Shown one piece after another: positions 43,228-52,617 of a stretch of 64,000 nucleotides of DNA. How positions within the stretch are numbered: the stretch's first letter is position 1; every line of letters begins with the position of its first letter. Made by a program: the position numbers and the translations under genes. Under the pieces are notes generated by a model. It worked only from the letters and a program-made list of their open reading frames with translations. It made no database searches and was not told the DNA's origin. Source of the stretch: Peptacetobacter hiranonis (GTDB taxonomy: Bacteria; Bacillota; Clostridia; Peptostreptococcales; Peptostreptococcaceae); NCBI RefSeq assembly GCF_008151785.1, contig NZ_CP036523.1:1178001-1242000 (forward strand). The letters are read 5' to 3'.

Positions 43228-43671
43228 CTATAAATACTTCCCTGCAAGTGTTACATAATCTATGGTATTTCTTACAATCTTATCTTCATTTGCAATATAT
43301 ATCTCAAATTCTTCATCTCCAAAGTTCATAATATATCCAAGCCTTATAGTTAAATCTTTCATTTTTCCAATTTCTAAAATCCATTTTGAACAATTATCTC
43401 CACAAGCAGAAGCATTGATAATTTTGTCAGTTTTGTACATAAGCATCAATGCACGTACACCACCAGACAATTCTTGAGGAGTTATTATTCCTAAAAATGG
43501 ACTATCTATAATCCCTTCATAGATTACTTTAGATTTATCAATATCTTCTACCATATTTTTGATAAATGAATCATTGAACCATTCCTTATCATAGTTATAA
43601 TTAAAATATATCTTAGGATTATATATAAAATTTTCGTCTTCTAAATTATCACCAAAATAAATTTTTAGCAT
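43228..43671 (-). CDS. Hypothetical DUF4869-like or immunity-like protein
   Basis: 147 residues, ATG after AGGAGG. Reads LKIYFGDNLEDENFIYNPKIYFNYNYDKEWFNDSFIKNMVEDIDKS, then SPFLGIITPQELSGGVRALMLMYKTDKIINASACGDNCSKWILEI. The FNYNYDKEWF-DxxxKxMIxDIDKSEV pattern recalls DUF4869 proteins that occur next to immunity and toxin genes in Clostridia, but this is from memory and unverified. Soluble. One operon with its neighbours. Confidence 0.6.
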   Translation of the reverse strand: MLKIYFGDNLEDENFIYNPKIYFNYNYDKEWFNDSFIKNMVEDIDKSKVIYEGIIDSPFLGIITPQELSGGVRALMLMYKTDKIINASACGDNCSKWILEIGKMKDLTIRLGYIMNFGDEEFEIYIANEDKIVRNTIDYVTLAGKYL

Positions 43672-43686
43672 AGTTTTATCCTCCTT

Positions 43687-45720
43687 TTATAAATTATCAA
43701 TTTCAAACTTTAACTCTATTTCATCTAGATTTGGAACCTTGTCAAAAATCTCAGTTACACATCTGGCTTTTATAGCCTGTTCAAATGTGATATCCTCAGA
43801 ATAATCACCTTCCATAAGCTGTCTAGATATCTCATTCTTCATTTCATCCTCTGTAATTTTGGGACTAGCATATACCTCTACACATAAAGATGCTAGTAAT
43901 CCAAAGTAAATTAAACGCATTTGCCCAATAGTGAATAAAGGATTTTTTAATTTTATGGCACGCAATCCATCTTTTTCACATCTATAAATTAAATACATCT
44001 GATCTATACTAAACTCGCAGTTTTCATAGTTGTATGTATTAAGCCCTTCTTCTAAGCCTTTTACTATCAACTTCATCTGATCAGCTGTATATTCAGACTT
44101 AGCATATTTTATTATTGGTAAATCTTGCTCAACACCTTTAGCTATAATTTTCAACTGATCATCGTTAAAAACTACTCCATACTTTTCATTTTCCATCATC
44201 CAATAAATATTTCTCATTCTAGCTGCAGGAATACTCGGATCTAGATATCTTTTAAAATCAACACCTTTTAAATATCCCCAAAATATTACGTCTATTTGCT
44301 CTGAATCGTAATCTTCTAAACTTCCATTTGGAAATACCTCATTAAATCCTATTTTGTTTGATTCTGGATTTAGGTCATTTTCTAAAAGAATTCTAATTTT
44401 ATACATAGTAGACCAAGAATTTTTAATATCTGAGTAAATAGTTACATCTACACCATGTTCAAACCCAAATCTAATCTCCTTAAGCTGATTATAATTAAGG
44501 TTAAAATTCAACATAGGTTTGACGTCTTTTGCACCACTTCTAATTGCGAGTCCTATTTCTTCTAACCTAATTCCCTCAAAACCTAATTTCGCATATTTTA
44601 GCAAATCAATCCCCCTATAGTAATTTGAGTTTAATACAGATTCTGTTTCCGAATCAAAATCATAATCAAAGTAATCGTGAATTTCGTCACATATTTTTAA
44701 TTGCTTTCTAATTTTTTTCATCTTATACCGAGGATACTCTGGCTTGAACCATCTAGAATAGTCTTCTTTCTCATCTGGGAAGCGGTGTTCTTTCGTTGCG
44801 TCTATATATATTTTTAACTGATTTATGTTAAATCCTTGCTCAAAATATTTCGTTGTATTTATTCCTTCTTTTTCTAAATCTATAATTTCTTTCATTACTT
44901 TATATGAATAGTTTTTATTTAAAATTTTATCCAAACTTATACCACTATTAATCGCCCTACAAATCTCTTTGCATTGACCTATATTGTAACCATCTCTAAT
45001 ATAAGAAAGAACATTAACACCTTCCATTAGGCAGTAACGTATACATTCCATTATTTGTACGGAGTATTTAGGATTTTCGTAAATTTTGTAATCTATATCG
45101 TTTATCATGCCATAGTAAATTTCTGTTCTTTGTCCATCATTATAGCAAGGTTTAATCAGAACTGAATAATCTCTACCACTTATTACACAATTTGCAATCA
45201 TATCACTTAAATCTGATGAATACTCTGGCTTAATATATAAATCCGGATCTATACCTCTTTTCAGCAGCATTAATATCCGCTCCATTTTCCAAGCGTCAAG
45301 ATTGGGATTTAAGTATCTATTTACATCTACACCAGACTCTAACCCAATCCTTATTTTCCTCATTTGGTAATTATTAAATTCCACTTTTGCGTATATGCTA
45401 GCATCTACTCCAGATTTTATACCATCTATTATCTCTCTTATCTGCCAACAATCAAAAGCAGGATTTAAACATAGAGTTACATCTACCCTTTCTTCTAATC
45501 CTTCCCTCAATTCTCTCATCTCTAACCAATCAAACTCTGGATTTGCATATATTTTTGCATCAATACCTTTTTCTAATCCTTCTCTGATCTGTTTCATCTG
45601 TGCATAATCAAATTTTGGATCCGCGTATAAACTTACATCCAGCTTTTTTCTTAATCCTTTTTCAATTTCTTCATACTGTCCATTATAAAATTCTTTATTT
45701 TTGTATAAAATTTTATCCAT
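43687..45720 (-). CDS. Large tandem-repeat protein (26-residue repeats)
   Basis: 677 residues from ATG 45720 (GGAGG, 8 nt). The first about 150 residues are clean tandem 26-residue units of form DPxFDxxQMxxIRxGLExGVD followed by xxxY; further copies, more diverged and with spacers, run to about residue 640. Each unit should form a short loop plus helix, so a solenoid scaffold is likely. No enzymatic motif, signal or membrane segment. Similar repeats occur as uncharacterised proteins in Clostridia. Here it heads the immunity-like operon, so a binding role is a reasonable guess. Confidence 0.75.
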   Translation of the reverse strand: MDKILYKNKEFYNGQYEEIEKGLRKKLDVSLYADPKFDYAQMKQIREGLEKGIDAKIYANPEFDWLEMRELREGLEERVDVTLCLNPAFDCWQIREIIDGIKSGVDASIYAKVEFNNYQMRKIRIGLESGVDVNRYLNPNLDAWKMERILMLLKRGIDPDLYIKPEYSSDLSDMIANCVISGRDYSVLIKPCYNDGQRTEIYYGMINDIDYKIYENPKYSVQIMECIRYCLMEGVNVLSYIRDGYNIGQCKEICRAINSGISLDKILNKNYSYKVMKEIIDLEKEGINTTKYFEQGFNINQLKIYIDATKEHRFPDEKEDYSRWFKPEYPRYKMKKIRKQLKICDEIHDYFDYDFDSETESVLNSNYYRGIDLLKYAKLGFEGIRLEEIGLAIRSGAKDVKPMLNFNLNYNQLKEIRFGFEHGVDVTIYSDIKNSWSTMYKIRILLENDLNPESNKIGFNEVFPNGSLEDYDSEQIDVIFWGYLKGVDFKRYLDPSIPAARMRNIYWMMENEKYGVVFNDDQLKIIAKGVEQDLPIIKYAKSEYTADQMKLIVKGLEEGLNTYNYENCEFSIDQMYLIYRCEKDGLRAIKLKNPLFTIGQMRLIYFGLLASLCVEVYASPKITEDEMKNEISRQLMEGDYSEDITFEQAIKARCVTEIFDKVPNLDEIELKFEIDNL

Positions 45721-45880
45721 CCTAATCACCTCCAATATTGATAATCAAATACTTAAAATTTAATTTCTAATGTTATACATTCTGATTCTAAATATGTAAT
45801 ATTCCAATTATTTGTTTTTAGTTATATTAACCACATTACTTATTATATTGCAGATAACTTTATTTTTATCATTTAGAATC

Positions 45881-46021
45881 TTAAATATTTCGTTTAAAGT
45901 TTAATTTTATACTAGAAACTACTATTTTTGTTTTCTGTTTTGTTTCAAGATTTACATCTACACCCAAATAAATATTACCGCCATTTGAATTAGCAAATGC
46001 TGAATATGTTTTTGTTCTATT
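45881..46021 (-). pseudogene. Possible remnant of an AlbA_2/Schlafen-type domain
   Basis: An open minus-strand frame of about 46 codons without a start reads TYSAFANSNGGNIYLGVD and ends at a TAA at 45881. The FANSNGG-I-x-GVD pattern is typical of the AlbA_2 DNA-binding domain. Upstream it is closed by a stop, so only a fragment remains. Weak evidence. Confidence 0.3.
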
Positions 46022-46102
46022 TCATACATATATTATAAAATATTTATGTTTTGTTGTAAACACATAGTAGACAATAAAATTCTTTAAATGGGAATAATAA
46101 AA

Positions 46103-46133
46103 AAGCTGCTTGTAAAATTTTTACTCGCAGCCA
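46103..46133 (-). terminator. Intrinsic terminator
   Basis: GGCTGC-GTAAAA pairs with TTTTAC-GCAGCT, then TTTTTTA on the minus strand. It closes the DUF4241-small ORF unit and separates it from the repeat-protein operon. Confidence 0.88.
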
Positions 46134-46141
46134 TTCTTATA

Positions 46142-46270
46142 TTAACTTATTCCAAAAATCAAAATTACTGTAAATAAAAATAGAATTAAACCTAACCAAT
46201 TTCTATCTACAAATAATTTAATAAACATAACAACTAAACACAGTAAAATTAAAACAACTACTCCATTCAT
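46142..46270 (-). CDS. Small membrane protein, 42 residues
   Basis: ATG at 46270, 10 nt after the DUF4241 stop, with TTAGGA upstream. Almost entirely hydrophobic: MNGVVVLILLCLVVMFIKLF, a short DRNW turn, then a second helix ending IFGIS. Two membrane helices linked by a polar turn. Too short for standard gene calling. Followed directly by a terminator, so it is the last gene of that unit. Function unknown. Confidence 0.6.
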   Translation of the reverse strand: MNGVVVLILLCLVVMFIKLFVDRNWLGLILFLFTVILIFGIS

Positions 46271-46280
46271 TATCTAATTC

Positions 46281-47006
46281 CTAATCAAAAGTATCATCAG
46301 TAACATCAATAAACAAGATATAAACACCACAAATCTCGTCATTATCATCATATCCAAAATAAACAGGGTACACACCATCGCCCCAACCAGAAGCAAATAT
46401 AGGAATATTCAGCTCTGTTTCAGGAATCGCCCAATTCAACCAATCTCCACCTTCACGCTGGTATTTTGGATATTTATCATAACTCTCTTCTAACAAATCA
46501 CAGAATAAGTCGTTATATGGATCAATTCCTTCCTCTTTCTCGCATCTCTGCTCCCAATATTCTTTAAATGCTGCTTGAGTACTTTCATCGAGAATACATC
46601 CCATTCCCGCATCTACACAAAATCCAAAATACTCATCATCCTCTAGCTCCTCGTCTAAGTCCTCATTTCCAATCACACCTAAATCATAATAAGCTGGTTT
46701 ATTATCATTAATCAAAACCTTTACACATGAATATCGGTCTCCAAATTTCTCACTTAATGCAACAGAAATATCTACATTATAATTTCCAGGAGGAATATTT
46801 TGAATATAAGCTGGTGCATCCTCAAGTTCAATTAATGGATCACAGGCAATTATTTTTCCTGTTGGAAAAGAAACTTTACCGATATTCAAAACATCAAGAT
46901 TTATTTTTCCTATCTTGTTTTCTGTAAAGTATGCATCTAAATCTATTTTGCATCTAAGTGATTCTTTCTTACTTTCGTACTTAGTTAACCATTCTTTACT
47001 AGGCAT
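46281..47006 (-). CDS. DUF4241 domain protein (immunity-type)
   Basis: 241 residues, ATG after GGAGGGT. GKIIACDPLIELEDAPAYIQNIPPGNYNVDISVAL, FCVDAGMGCILDESTQAAFKEYWEQ and NWAIPETELNIPIFASGWGDGVYPVYFGYDDNDEICGVYILFIDV are the characteristic DUF4241 segments. The family is often found in polymorphic-toxin immunity loci. Soluble, acidic. No toxin gene is visible nearby, so it may be an orphan immunity gene or serve another role. Confidence 0.85.
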   Translation of the reverse strand: MPSKEWLTKYESKKESLRCKIDLDAYFTENKIGKINLDVLNIGKVSFPTGKIIACDPLIELEDAPAYIQNIPPGNYNVDISVALSEKFGDRYSCVKVLINDNKPAYYDLGVIGNEDLDEELEDDEYFGFCVDAGMGCILDESTQAAFKEYWEQRCEKEEGIDPYNDLFCDLLEESYDKYPKYQREGGDWLNWAIPETELNIPIFASGWGDGVYPVYFGYDDNDEICGVYILFIDVTDDTFD

Positions 47007-47020
47007 AACACGTACCCTCC

Positions 47021-47590
47021 TTAATCATCAAAATCATCTTCAAAGAATTCCTCATCCTTTAGCCCACAGATAAATTCCTCAAAAGTATCTGCAAGATAAG
47101 TAATCTTGTAATCATGTTCTTGGTCAACATGAACAACTTTTGGCTCACCTTTAGGTCCACATTCTCTATAATCTAAGAAAATCATATCATGTCCAGCACT
47201 TGGACAATCGCATATAGCAACTCCAATAGCAGGATATTCCCATTCATCAATCATAAACTGGCTACCAAATTCTCCGCAAAGAGAATATCTCTTTTTTCTT
47301 CCAATACCTGAAATACCGGTAATAGCAACGTGATCCTCTGCCCAAGTAGTTGGCTCATTTGTTGGAAAGCATGATTTTGTAGTGATACCTCCATTATGCT
47401 GCTTCATCAGCCAAATATATGACTCTGGTAACTTATATCCTAATTCTTTTTCTACACTTTCAATCATTTCATCAGAAGGATATTCTTCAACATATTCATC
47501 TAATGAATAATCTATGTCATCCCAGAAATCTGTAAAATCATAATTCTCAAATGTCATTTTTTCACAACTTACATCATTTAAAATATCCAT
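47021..47590 (-). CDS. SMI1/KNR4 family protein (immunity-type)
   Basis: 189 residues. SDEMIESVEKELGYKLPESYIWLMKQHNGGITTKSCFPTN and YPAIGVAICDCPSAGHDMIFLDYRECGPKGEPKVVHVDQE plus DTFEEFICGL are textbook SMI1/KNR4 (SUKH) elements. SUKH proteins are the most common immunity superfamily against secreted toxins such as nucleases. 14 nt upstream of the DUF4241 gene. The cognate toxin is not in the window. Confidence 0.92.
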   Translation of the reverse strand: MDILNDVSCEKMTFENYDFTDFWDDIDYSLDEYVEEYPSDEMIESVEKELGYKLPESYIWLMKQHNGGITTKSCFPTNEPTTWAEDHVAITGISGIGRKKRYSLCGEFGSQFMIDEWEYPAIGVAICDCPSAGHDMIFLDYRECGPKGEPKVVHVDQEHDYKITYLADTFEEFICGLKDEEFFEDDFDD

Positions 47591-47618
47591 AATAATACCT
47601 CACTTAAATACTACACAT

Positions 47619-49898
47619 CTAATACTCTTCTGCTTCATAAGAAATTTTCAAAGTCATTCCTGGTATTGAAACACCTTCACTTCTTTCAATTTTATGTATG
47701 TCCTCTTCTGAACAACCTATTGTTTCTCCGTCCTGAAGCTCAACATCACCTTCTATCACATAATAAGTAATTCCCACTAAGAAATCTCTCAGCTCCTCAG
47801 GATCTGCTTCTACATTTAAAACTTCCATTTCATCCTTGCCAAATAAATACATACCGTATGTATAGGCATTTAATCCATTTTCATTTTTATACATTCCAAA
47901 CCAAATCCAGTTATAAATAGGTAGTTCCCCTTCTTTCATAACATCTGCGACATTTTCATAAAAGGCAGGTTCAAATACAACGCCACTAGTGTAAACTCCA
48001 GTAGCATATTTTTGATTACAGCAAGTGGCTGCTAATTTTGTAAATAATTTGCCTTTTTCTATTGTATTTTCTTCATTTCCTAGAACCGCAATCATAATAT
48101 GAGCCTTGTGTTCTTTAGTCACTTCAACTGCTTCTGGCCACATATAATTATTTTCTGCATTTATTTCTGCTTCACCCTCTGGAATAGGATATTGGAACAG
48201 ACTTACTGCTGCAATCATATTATCTATTTCAAATACTAGGCTATCGTCTCTTTTATCTCCATCTTCTTCAGCGACGATATCCCATTTTTCTTTTAAATCA
48301 CAGATAAATTGTTGCTTATCCCATATTCCTTCAGACATTAGTACAAATCCTAAAAAATGCCCCTTTTCTTCACCTTCTAAATCCATATCACTGTATTCTA
48401 AATCATCAATTTTATCATCATTTTCTTCGTTTTTTAAACTTATTGTTCCCGCAGTTCGGCGGAAAGTATGGAATGTAGCCCAAGGAATATCACTTTCATC
48501 AAAGATATCCTTAGCTATGTATAAAACAGTTTTTAAATCCCATGCGATAAAATCAATATAACCACAATTTACACCTGTTGCTCCACCAATAAATTTAAAT
48601 GCATCATCTCCACATTCCTCTTTAAGACTTTCTTCTAATTTATCTCTAAAAGCAAATATCTTTTCGCTTCCTTCTTCTTCTCTTAAAGTATCTATTGGAT
48701 AGCATATAAATCCTGCTACTACACCGTCAGCATGAAGTTCATCCATATAGAAATCATCATCATTAAAATATCCATTGATTAAAGCTAGACAACAGCTAGA
48801 GCCAGCAATAATATCAAATCTCAAATCCGCATCGGGATCATCATTAGGGTTCATTTCATATCCTGTATAAAGTTCTAAATAATTTTCTGCATCATTTGAT
48901 AACTCACTTCCCATTTCTTCAAGTTTTTCAGGAAGTTTTGAAAGTTTTATTGATTCGTCATCTCTTTTAGCTTTTAAAACATCAAATGAATAAATATATC
49001 TCATGTGAGAAATTTCACCCAAAATTTGATCAGTAAGTGTAGTCAATATCCACCAAACCTTATTCTCATCCTCATCAATTAGAGGAAGTAATTTTTCGCA
49101 ATATACAGATAAATTAAACATCTCTTTGTCTGCTTTTTCAACCCAAACCTCTACATCTTCTCCACTTATATCTAAATCATCAATCCTTAAACCAATATTT
49201 TCATTTGCCTGTCTTCCAACCAATATATTCCAATTATCCAATATACTTTCTGGAACATGGTTAGCAAAATATACAAGCTCAAACAGTTTGACTTTATCGC
49301 CTTCTGGAGTAAGAATAATTTCATATTTTTCGCCATTATATCCCATTTCAAAGGCAATATTATCAAAAGCTATGTTAAGTATATCCTCACATTTATCAAT
49401 TATCTCTTCGCCTCTTTCGTGATTTTTGTCCTCATCCATAATATGACGAATTTCTTCTTCCTCTTCAACAAATCTATTCCATGCTGCTTGAGTTCTTTCT
49501 CTAAAACTCATTGTAAATCTTGGAAAAGCAATACACTTTTTACAATCATTGATAAATAATTTAGTATCTTCATCTCCTGGACGTGCTTCTAAAGCTTTTT
49601 CAAAATATCTTAGTGCAAGCCCTTCCTGTTCTAAATAATAATAAGCATATGCCATACGGAAATTCCAACAATGATCTCCCTCAAAATATTCTTCATGAGG
49701 AACTAGCAAATCGATTGCTTTTTTGAACAGTTCTCTATCACTAGGCTCGGCTATATTGGCATAAGCACGAGCAAGCTCACTATCTGTTTCTGGAGTTCGG
49801 TTTTCATAAGGAATCTTTTCTAATTCTTCAATAATCTTTGCATAATTACCATCTTCATTCCAAATCTGACATTTTTCTAATAACATTTTAAAATCCAT
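47619..49898 (-). CDS. Large TPR protein with DUF4026/DUF4261-type domains
   Basis: 759 residues, ATG after GGAGGAAG. N-terminal TPR-like helices (about 1-115: ENRTPETDSELARAYANIAEPSD, NFRMAYAYYYLEQEGLALRYFEKALEA). A middle region (about 130-480) of unknown type. C-terminal about 530-755 reads as DUF4261: LGFVLMSEGIWDKQQFICDLKEKW, KAHIMIAVLGNEENTIEKGKLFTKLAAT, TGVYTSGVVFEPAFY, WIWFGMYKNENGLNAYTYGM, VIEGDVELQDGETIG. Such multi-module proteins occur in immunity loci. Soluble. Confidence 0.8.
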   Translation of the reverse strand: MDFKMLLEKCQIWNEDGNYAKIIEELEKIPYENRTPETDSELARAYANIAEPSDRELFKKAIDLLVPHEEYFEGDHCWNFRMAYAYYYLEQEGLALRYFEKALEARPGDEDTKLFINDCKKCIAFPRFTMSFRERTQAAWNRFVEEEEEIRHIMDEDKNHERGEEIIDKCEDILNIAFDNIAFEMGYNGEKYEIILTPEGDKVKLFELVYFANHVPESILDNWNILVGRQANENIGLRIDDLDISGEDVEVWVEKADKEMFNLSVYCEKLLPLIDEDENKVWWILTTLTDQILGEISHMRYIYSFDVLKAKRDDESIKLSKLPEKLEEMGSELSNDAENYLELYTGYEMNPNDDPDADLRFDIIAGSSCCLALINGYFNDDDFYMDELHADGVVAGFICYPIDTLREEEGSEKIFAFRDKLEESLKEECGDDAFKFIGGATGVNCGYIDFIAWDLKTVLYIAKDIFDESDIPWATFHTFRRTAGTISLKNEENDDKIDDLEYSDMDLEGEEKGHFLGFVLMSEGIWDKQQFICDLKEKWDIVAEEDGDKRDDSLVFEIDNMIAAVSLFQYPIPEGEAEINAENNYMWPEAVEVTKEHKAHIMIAVLGNEENTIEKGKLFTKLAATCCNQKYATGVYTSGVVFEPAFYENVADVMKEGELPIYNWIWFGMYKNENGLNAYTYGMYLFGKDEMEVLNVEADPEELRDFLVGITYYVIEGDVELQDGETIGCSEEDIHKIERSEGVSIPGMTLKISYEAEEY

Positions 49899-49911
49899 AA
49901 AACTTCCTCCT

Positions 49912-50412
49912 CTATTTTTCTCTTTCTTCTATCAAATCAAAAACCTCATCAATACTCATTTCAAACATTACTAAGTCATTATCTATTGGCTCAAAATAAT
50001 ATCTAACCTTCTCTACTCCAAATTCCTTTTCTAAATTTTTCCATTCCAAAGATAACTTAATACAAAAAGCCAACGTATCACTTCCAAGTGAGTCCATATA
50101 CCAACGGACTTGATACTTTGGAGATACATAATTTTGAACACTTTTCAACGTTGTATCCCTATCAGCGAAATCATCTGCATAAGGAATTCTCTCAACAGAG
50201 CCATCCTTTTTTAGAATAATATCAATTCCACGTTCTTTTTCTATCTCTACACACTCAAATTGAATGTTATCTTCTAGTGGCAATTTTTCATTAAAATATT
50301 CAATAATAGATTCATCATCTTCTCGCCAATCAATCCATATAAGATCTTCACTTTCCCAAAATTCATCCCTATTTTCATCTGGTGATTTCAAAAACTTCCT
50401 TATATTTTCCAT
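49912..50412 (-). CDS. Hypothetical protein of the immunity-like island
   Basis: 166 residues starting MENIRKFLKSPDENRDEFWESEDLIWIDWREDDESIIEYFNEKL. Soluble, acidic, Trp-rich near the start; the centre holds a YQVRWYMDSLGSDTLAFCI strand pair and the end an acidic helix. Not recognised. 13 nt upstream of the large TPR protein in the same operon. Confidence 0.6.
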   Translation of the reverse strand: MENIRKFLKSPDENRDEFWESEDLIWIDWREDDESIIEYFNEKLPLEDNIQFECVEIEKERGIDIILKKDGSVERIPYADDFADRDTTLKSVQNYVSPKYQVRWYMDSLGSDTLAFCIKLSLEWKNLEKEFGVEKVRYYFEPIDNDLVMFEMSIDEVFDLIEEREK

Positions 50413-50436
50413 ATCAATTCGTATCTCCTTTATTAT

Positions 50437-51540
50437 TTAAGTCTGCTGATGAAACATTGTAATTACCTTGCAATCAGTACAAATCTCTATATACAGAGTT
50501 CCCTCAGCAAAATCCTCAATCGTATCCCAATGAATCTGTGCAAGATATCTCATCTTCTTACCACATTCTGGACACTCTCTATACTCCCAATCCTGTACCC
50601 AACTAGCAAATCCACCTATTGTATTGACATCACAGTTAAATGCTCCATAAAACAAAGGTCTTTCAATTTCAGATAATACCAACTTATTAGATACCATATC
50701 TTCAAGCATTTCCTCTGTATAATAATTTTCCTCAATACCTTCATATTCCAAAATCTCGCTTTTTCCATCAAGAGTAAATTTATTTGACTGCCCTTCAGAT
50801 AAAAATATACAATTTGGACAACAACTCGCTGTAATTATTCCATCCATTCCCAAGAAATCAAATCTTTTATCTCTTCCATCAATCACCAAAATATCTACTA
50901 ATTCGCATCCACAATGTTTACATTTTTCTCCTCTTTTTCTAGCTATAAATGTTCCATTTTCATCCTTTTTATCTCCAGGCTCAAATGAAAAGCATCTATC
51001 ATAGTTTAGTTTTATGTACTCATTTTCTTCGTTGAAAGTCCAGCCGCCTTCTTCTGCGTACACATTCGTATCTACATATAAATTCCTTCTCCAAGGTTTT
51101 GGATTTATCTTTAACTCATGCAACGTATTTTTAGATTTTTCATCTTCTATCATTGCCAAACATCCTAAGATACAACTCGCATCATCACTTGATTCCGTAG
51201 CCATTATCCTTTCAATTAAGATATCTCTCACCTTTTCGTCAGCTTTATAATAAAGAGCACTTGGATAATATAATTCATATTCACAAGCTGCTTTTGCAAT
51301 TTCCTTGCAATCTATTCCTCTTGTCATTAAATCTCCAAATAAATCAAATTCATCAGTTGAATAAAATTTTTCATCACCTAAAGATTTAATACTATTTATA
51401 ATTTGATTTTTCTTTTCTTCTATTTCTTCTACAGACCAATTATTTACTTCTTTTCTGTGCTGCTTTGCTCTACATTGCCAACACAAACCTTCAAACCCTA
51501 TAGATGTTCCACATTCTTTACATTTGTATTTCAATCCCAT
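50437..51540 (-). CDS. Zinc-ribbon protein of the immunity-like island
   Basis: 367 residues, ATG after AAAGGAGA. N-terminal zinc ribbon YKCKECGTSIGFEGLCWQCRAK (about 4-25), helical middle, then CKHCGCELVD...CCPNC (about 210-245) and a C-terminal ribbon ECPECGKKMRYLAQI with EICTDCKVI (about 325-360). At least three Cys4-type sites. Resembles DUF1963-linked or other immunity-cluster proteins but I cannot name the family. First gene of the minus-strand run ending near 46.1 kb. Confidence 0.65.
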   Translation of the reverse strand: MGLKYKCKECGTSIGFEGLCWQCRAKQHRKEVNNWSVEEIEEKKNQIINSIKSLGDEKFYSTDEFDLFGDLMTRGIDCKEIAKAACEYELYYPSALYYKADEKVRDILIERIMATESSDDASCILGCLAMIEDEKSKNTLHELKINPKPWRRNLYVDTNVYAEEGGWTFNEENEYIKLNYDRCFSFEPGDKKDENGTFIARKRGEKCKHCGCELVDILVIDGRDKRFDFLGMDGIITASCCPNCIFLSEGQSNKFTLDGKSEILEYEGIEENYYTEEMLEDMVSNKLVLSEIERPLFYGAFNCDVNTIGGFASWVQDWEYRECPECGKKMRYLAQIHWDTIEDFAEGTLYIEICTDCKVITMFHQQT

Positions 51541-51851
51541 AAAAATCTCCTTTCAACTGACAATTTTTTTATCTTTACTCAGATACAAAAAATACCCTGC
51601 ACAACATTTTTAAAAAAACTAGCTGATGCAAGGTACAAAATTTCCAACTAAAAAACTCTATCTATTACATTTTAGAGCCTATTTTTAGTGATTATTTAAC
51701 TATTTATCTTATTTTAGCATATTATATTTCTCGATAAAATATTTATTTTAAATATTAACAAAATTTTTAGAAAATAAGCATTTTTAACTCAACTTAATAT
51801 TGTTATCTATTGTTTTAGATTGTATAATAAAGAAAAAAAGGAGTATTTGAT
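51541..51851. other. Divergent intergenic region with an inverted repeat
   Basis: TACC-TGCA at about 51591-51599 pairs with TGCA-GGTA at about 51627-51635 across an A/T-rich loop. The rest is AT-rich promoter space for the island (minus) and the 194-residue gene (plus). Nothing else seen. Confidence 0.4.
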
Positions 51852-52436
51852 ATGAGAAAATTAAGATTAATCTTTTCTATATTAACCGTTGTATTTGCTT
51901 CTCTAGGACTAGCAAAAATACTTTCTTATGATATATCACTTCCTTTGATGTTCGTATCTATGATATTAACGTTTTTAGTTTGGTCTAAGGAATGTTATGA
52001 CAAAGGATCTAAAAGAGATAGCTATATCTTCTTAGGAGTAGCTATTTTCATAGCTGCAATAACTGCTTTTAATATAATTTCAAACTTCTCTTCAAAAGAA
52101 AATAATGCAGGAATTCAAAATGGAGAAACAGTACAGATGTACTCTCAAGAGGAAATCAACTCAGCTATCGACGTTATAAAGAAAGAATTCGAAAAAGATT
52201 GGAAGGGTTGTACTCTTAAAGAAATCCACTATGCAGGAGATAAGGTATCTAAGGAACATCAAGAATTTGCCGAAAGATACAATGCTGATGAGGTAATTGT
52301 ATTGGTGTCGACTTTTGATGTTGATGAGTCTGATGGTGATGGCTCTTTAAACCCTAACAGTACTTACACTGATTGGAATTGGATTTTGGTTAGAAAAAAT
52401 GGTGGAAAATGGAAACACGTAGACCACGGATATTAA
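51852..52436 (+). CDS. Membrane-anchored hypothetical protein
   Basis: 194 residues, ATG after AAAGGAG. Three N-terminal hydrophobic segments (about 5-24, 28-43, 57-78), then an external or cytoplasmic domain with YSQEEINSAIDVIKKEFEKDWKGCTLKEIHYAGDKVSKEHQEFAERYNADEVIVLVSTFDVD and a C-terminal WNWILVRKNGGKWKHVDHGY. This last pattern is common in DUF4829-like small domains of Firmicutes. Function unknown. Followed directly by quasi-palindromic element copy 7. Confidence 0.65.
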   Translation: MRKLRLIFSILTVVFASLGLAKILSYDISLPLMFVSMILTFLVWSKECYDKGSKRDSYIFLGVAIFIAAITAFNIISNFSSKENNAGIQNGETVQMYSQEEINSAIDVIKKEFEKDWKGCTLKEIHYAGDKVSKEHQEFAERYNADEVIVLVSTFDVDESDGDGSLNPNSTYTDWNWILVRKNGGKWKHVDHGY

Positions 52437-52440
52437 AAAA

Positions 52441-52590
52441 AAGTATATAAAAAGGACAAGAGTATAACTGCTCTGTGCTCCAGGCTTCAGCGCCCCACCC
52501 TGTTAGAGTAACACATTTAGCAGTTGTGGGACGCTTGCAGTATTGTCGCTTTTGAGCAGTTATACATCTTGTCCTCAGTTTATTTACTTG
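52441..52590 (+). repeat. Quasi-palindromic 3' element, copy 7
   Basis: Core CTCCAGGCTTCAGCG, stem CGCCCCA/TGGGACG, loop GTAACACATTT, CGCTTGCAGTATTGTCGC. Outer stem AGGACAAGAGTATAACTGCTC, pairing with GAGCAGTTATAC-TCTTGTCCT. Outer arms AAGTATATAAA and TTTATTTACTT pair loosely beyond it. Confidence 0.9.
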
Positions 52591-52617
52591 TTTGCACGAC
52601 GTTCATGACTTGCTAAT

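Noticed and set aside
41243-51540. Prophage or integrative element
   Set aside because: No integrase, terminase, structural, relaxase or attachment repeat was found; only immunity-type and unknown proteins are present.
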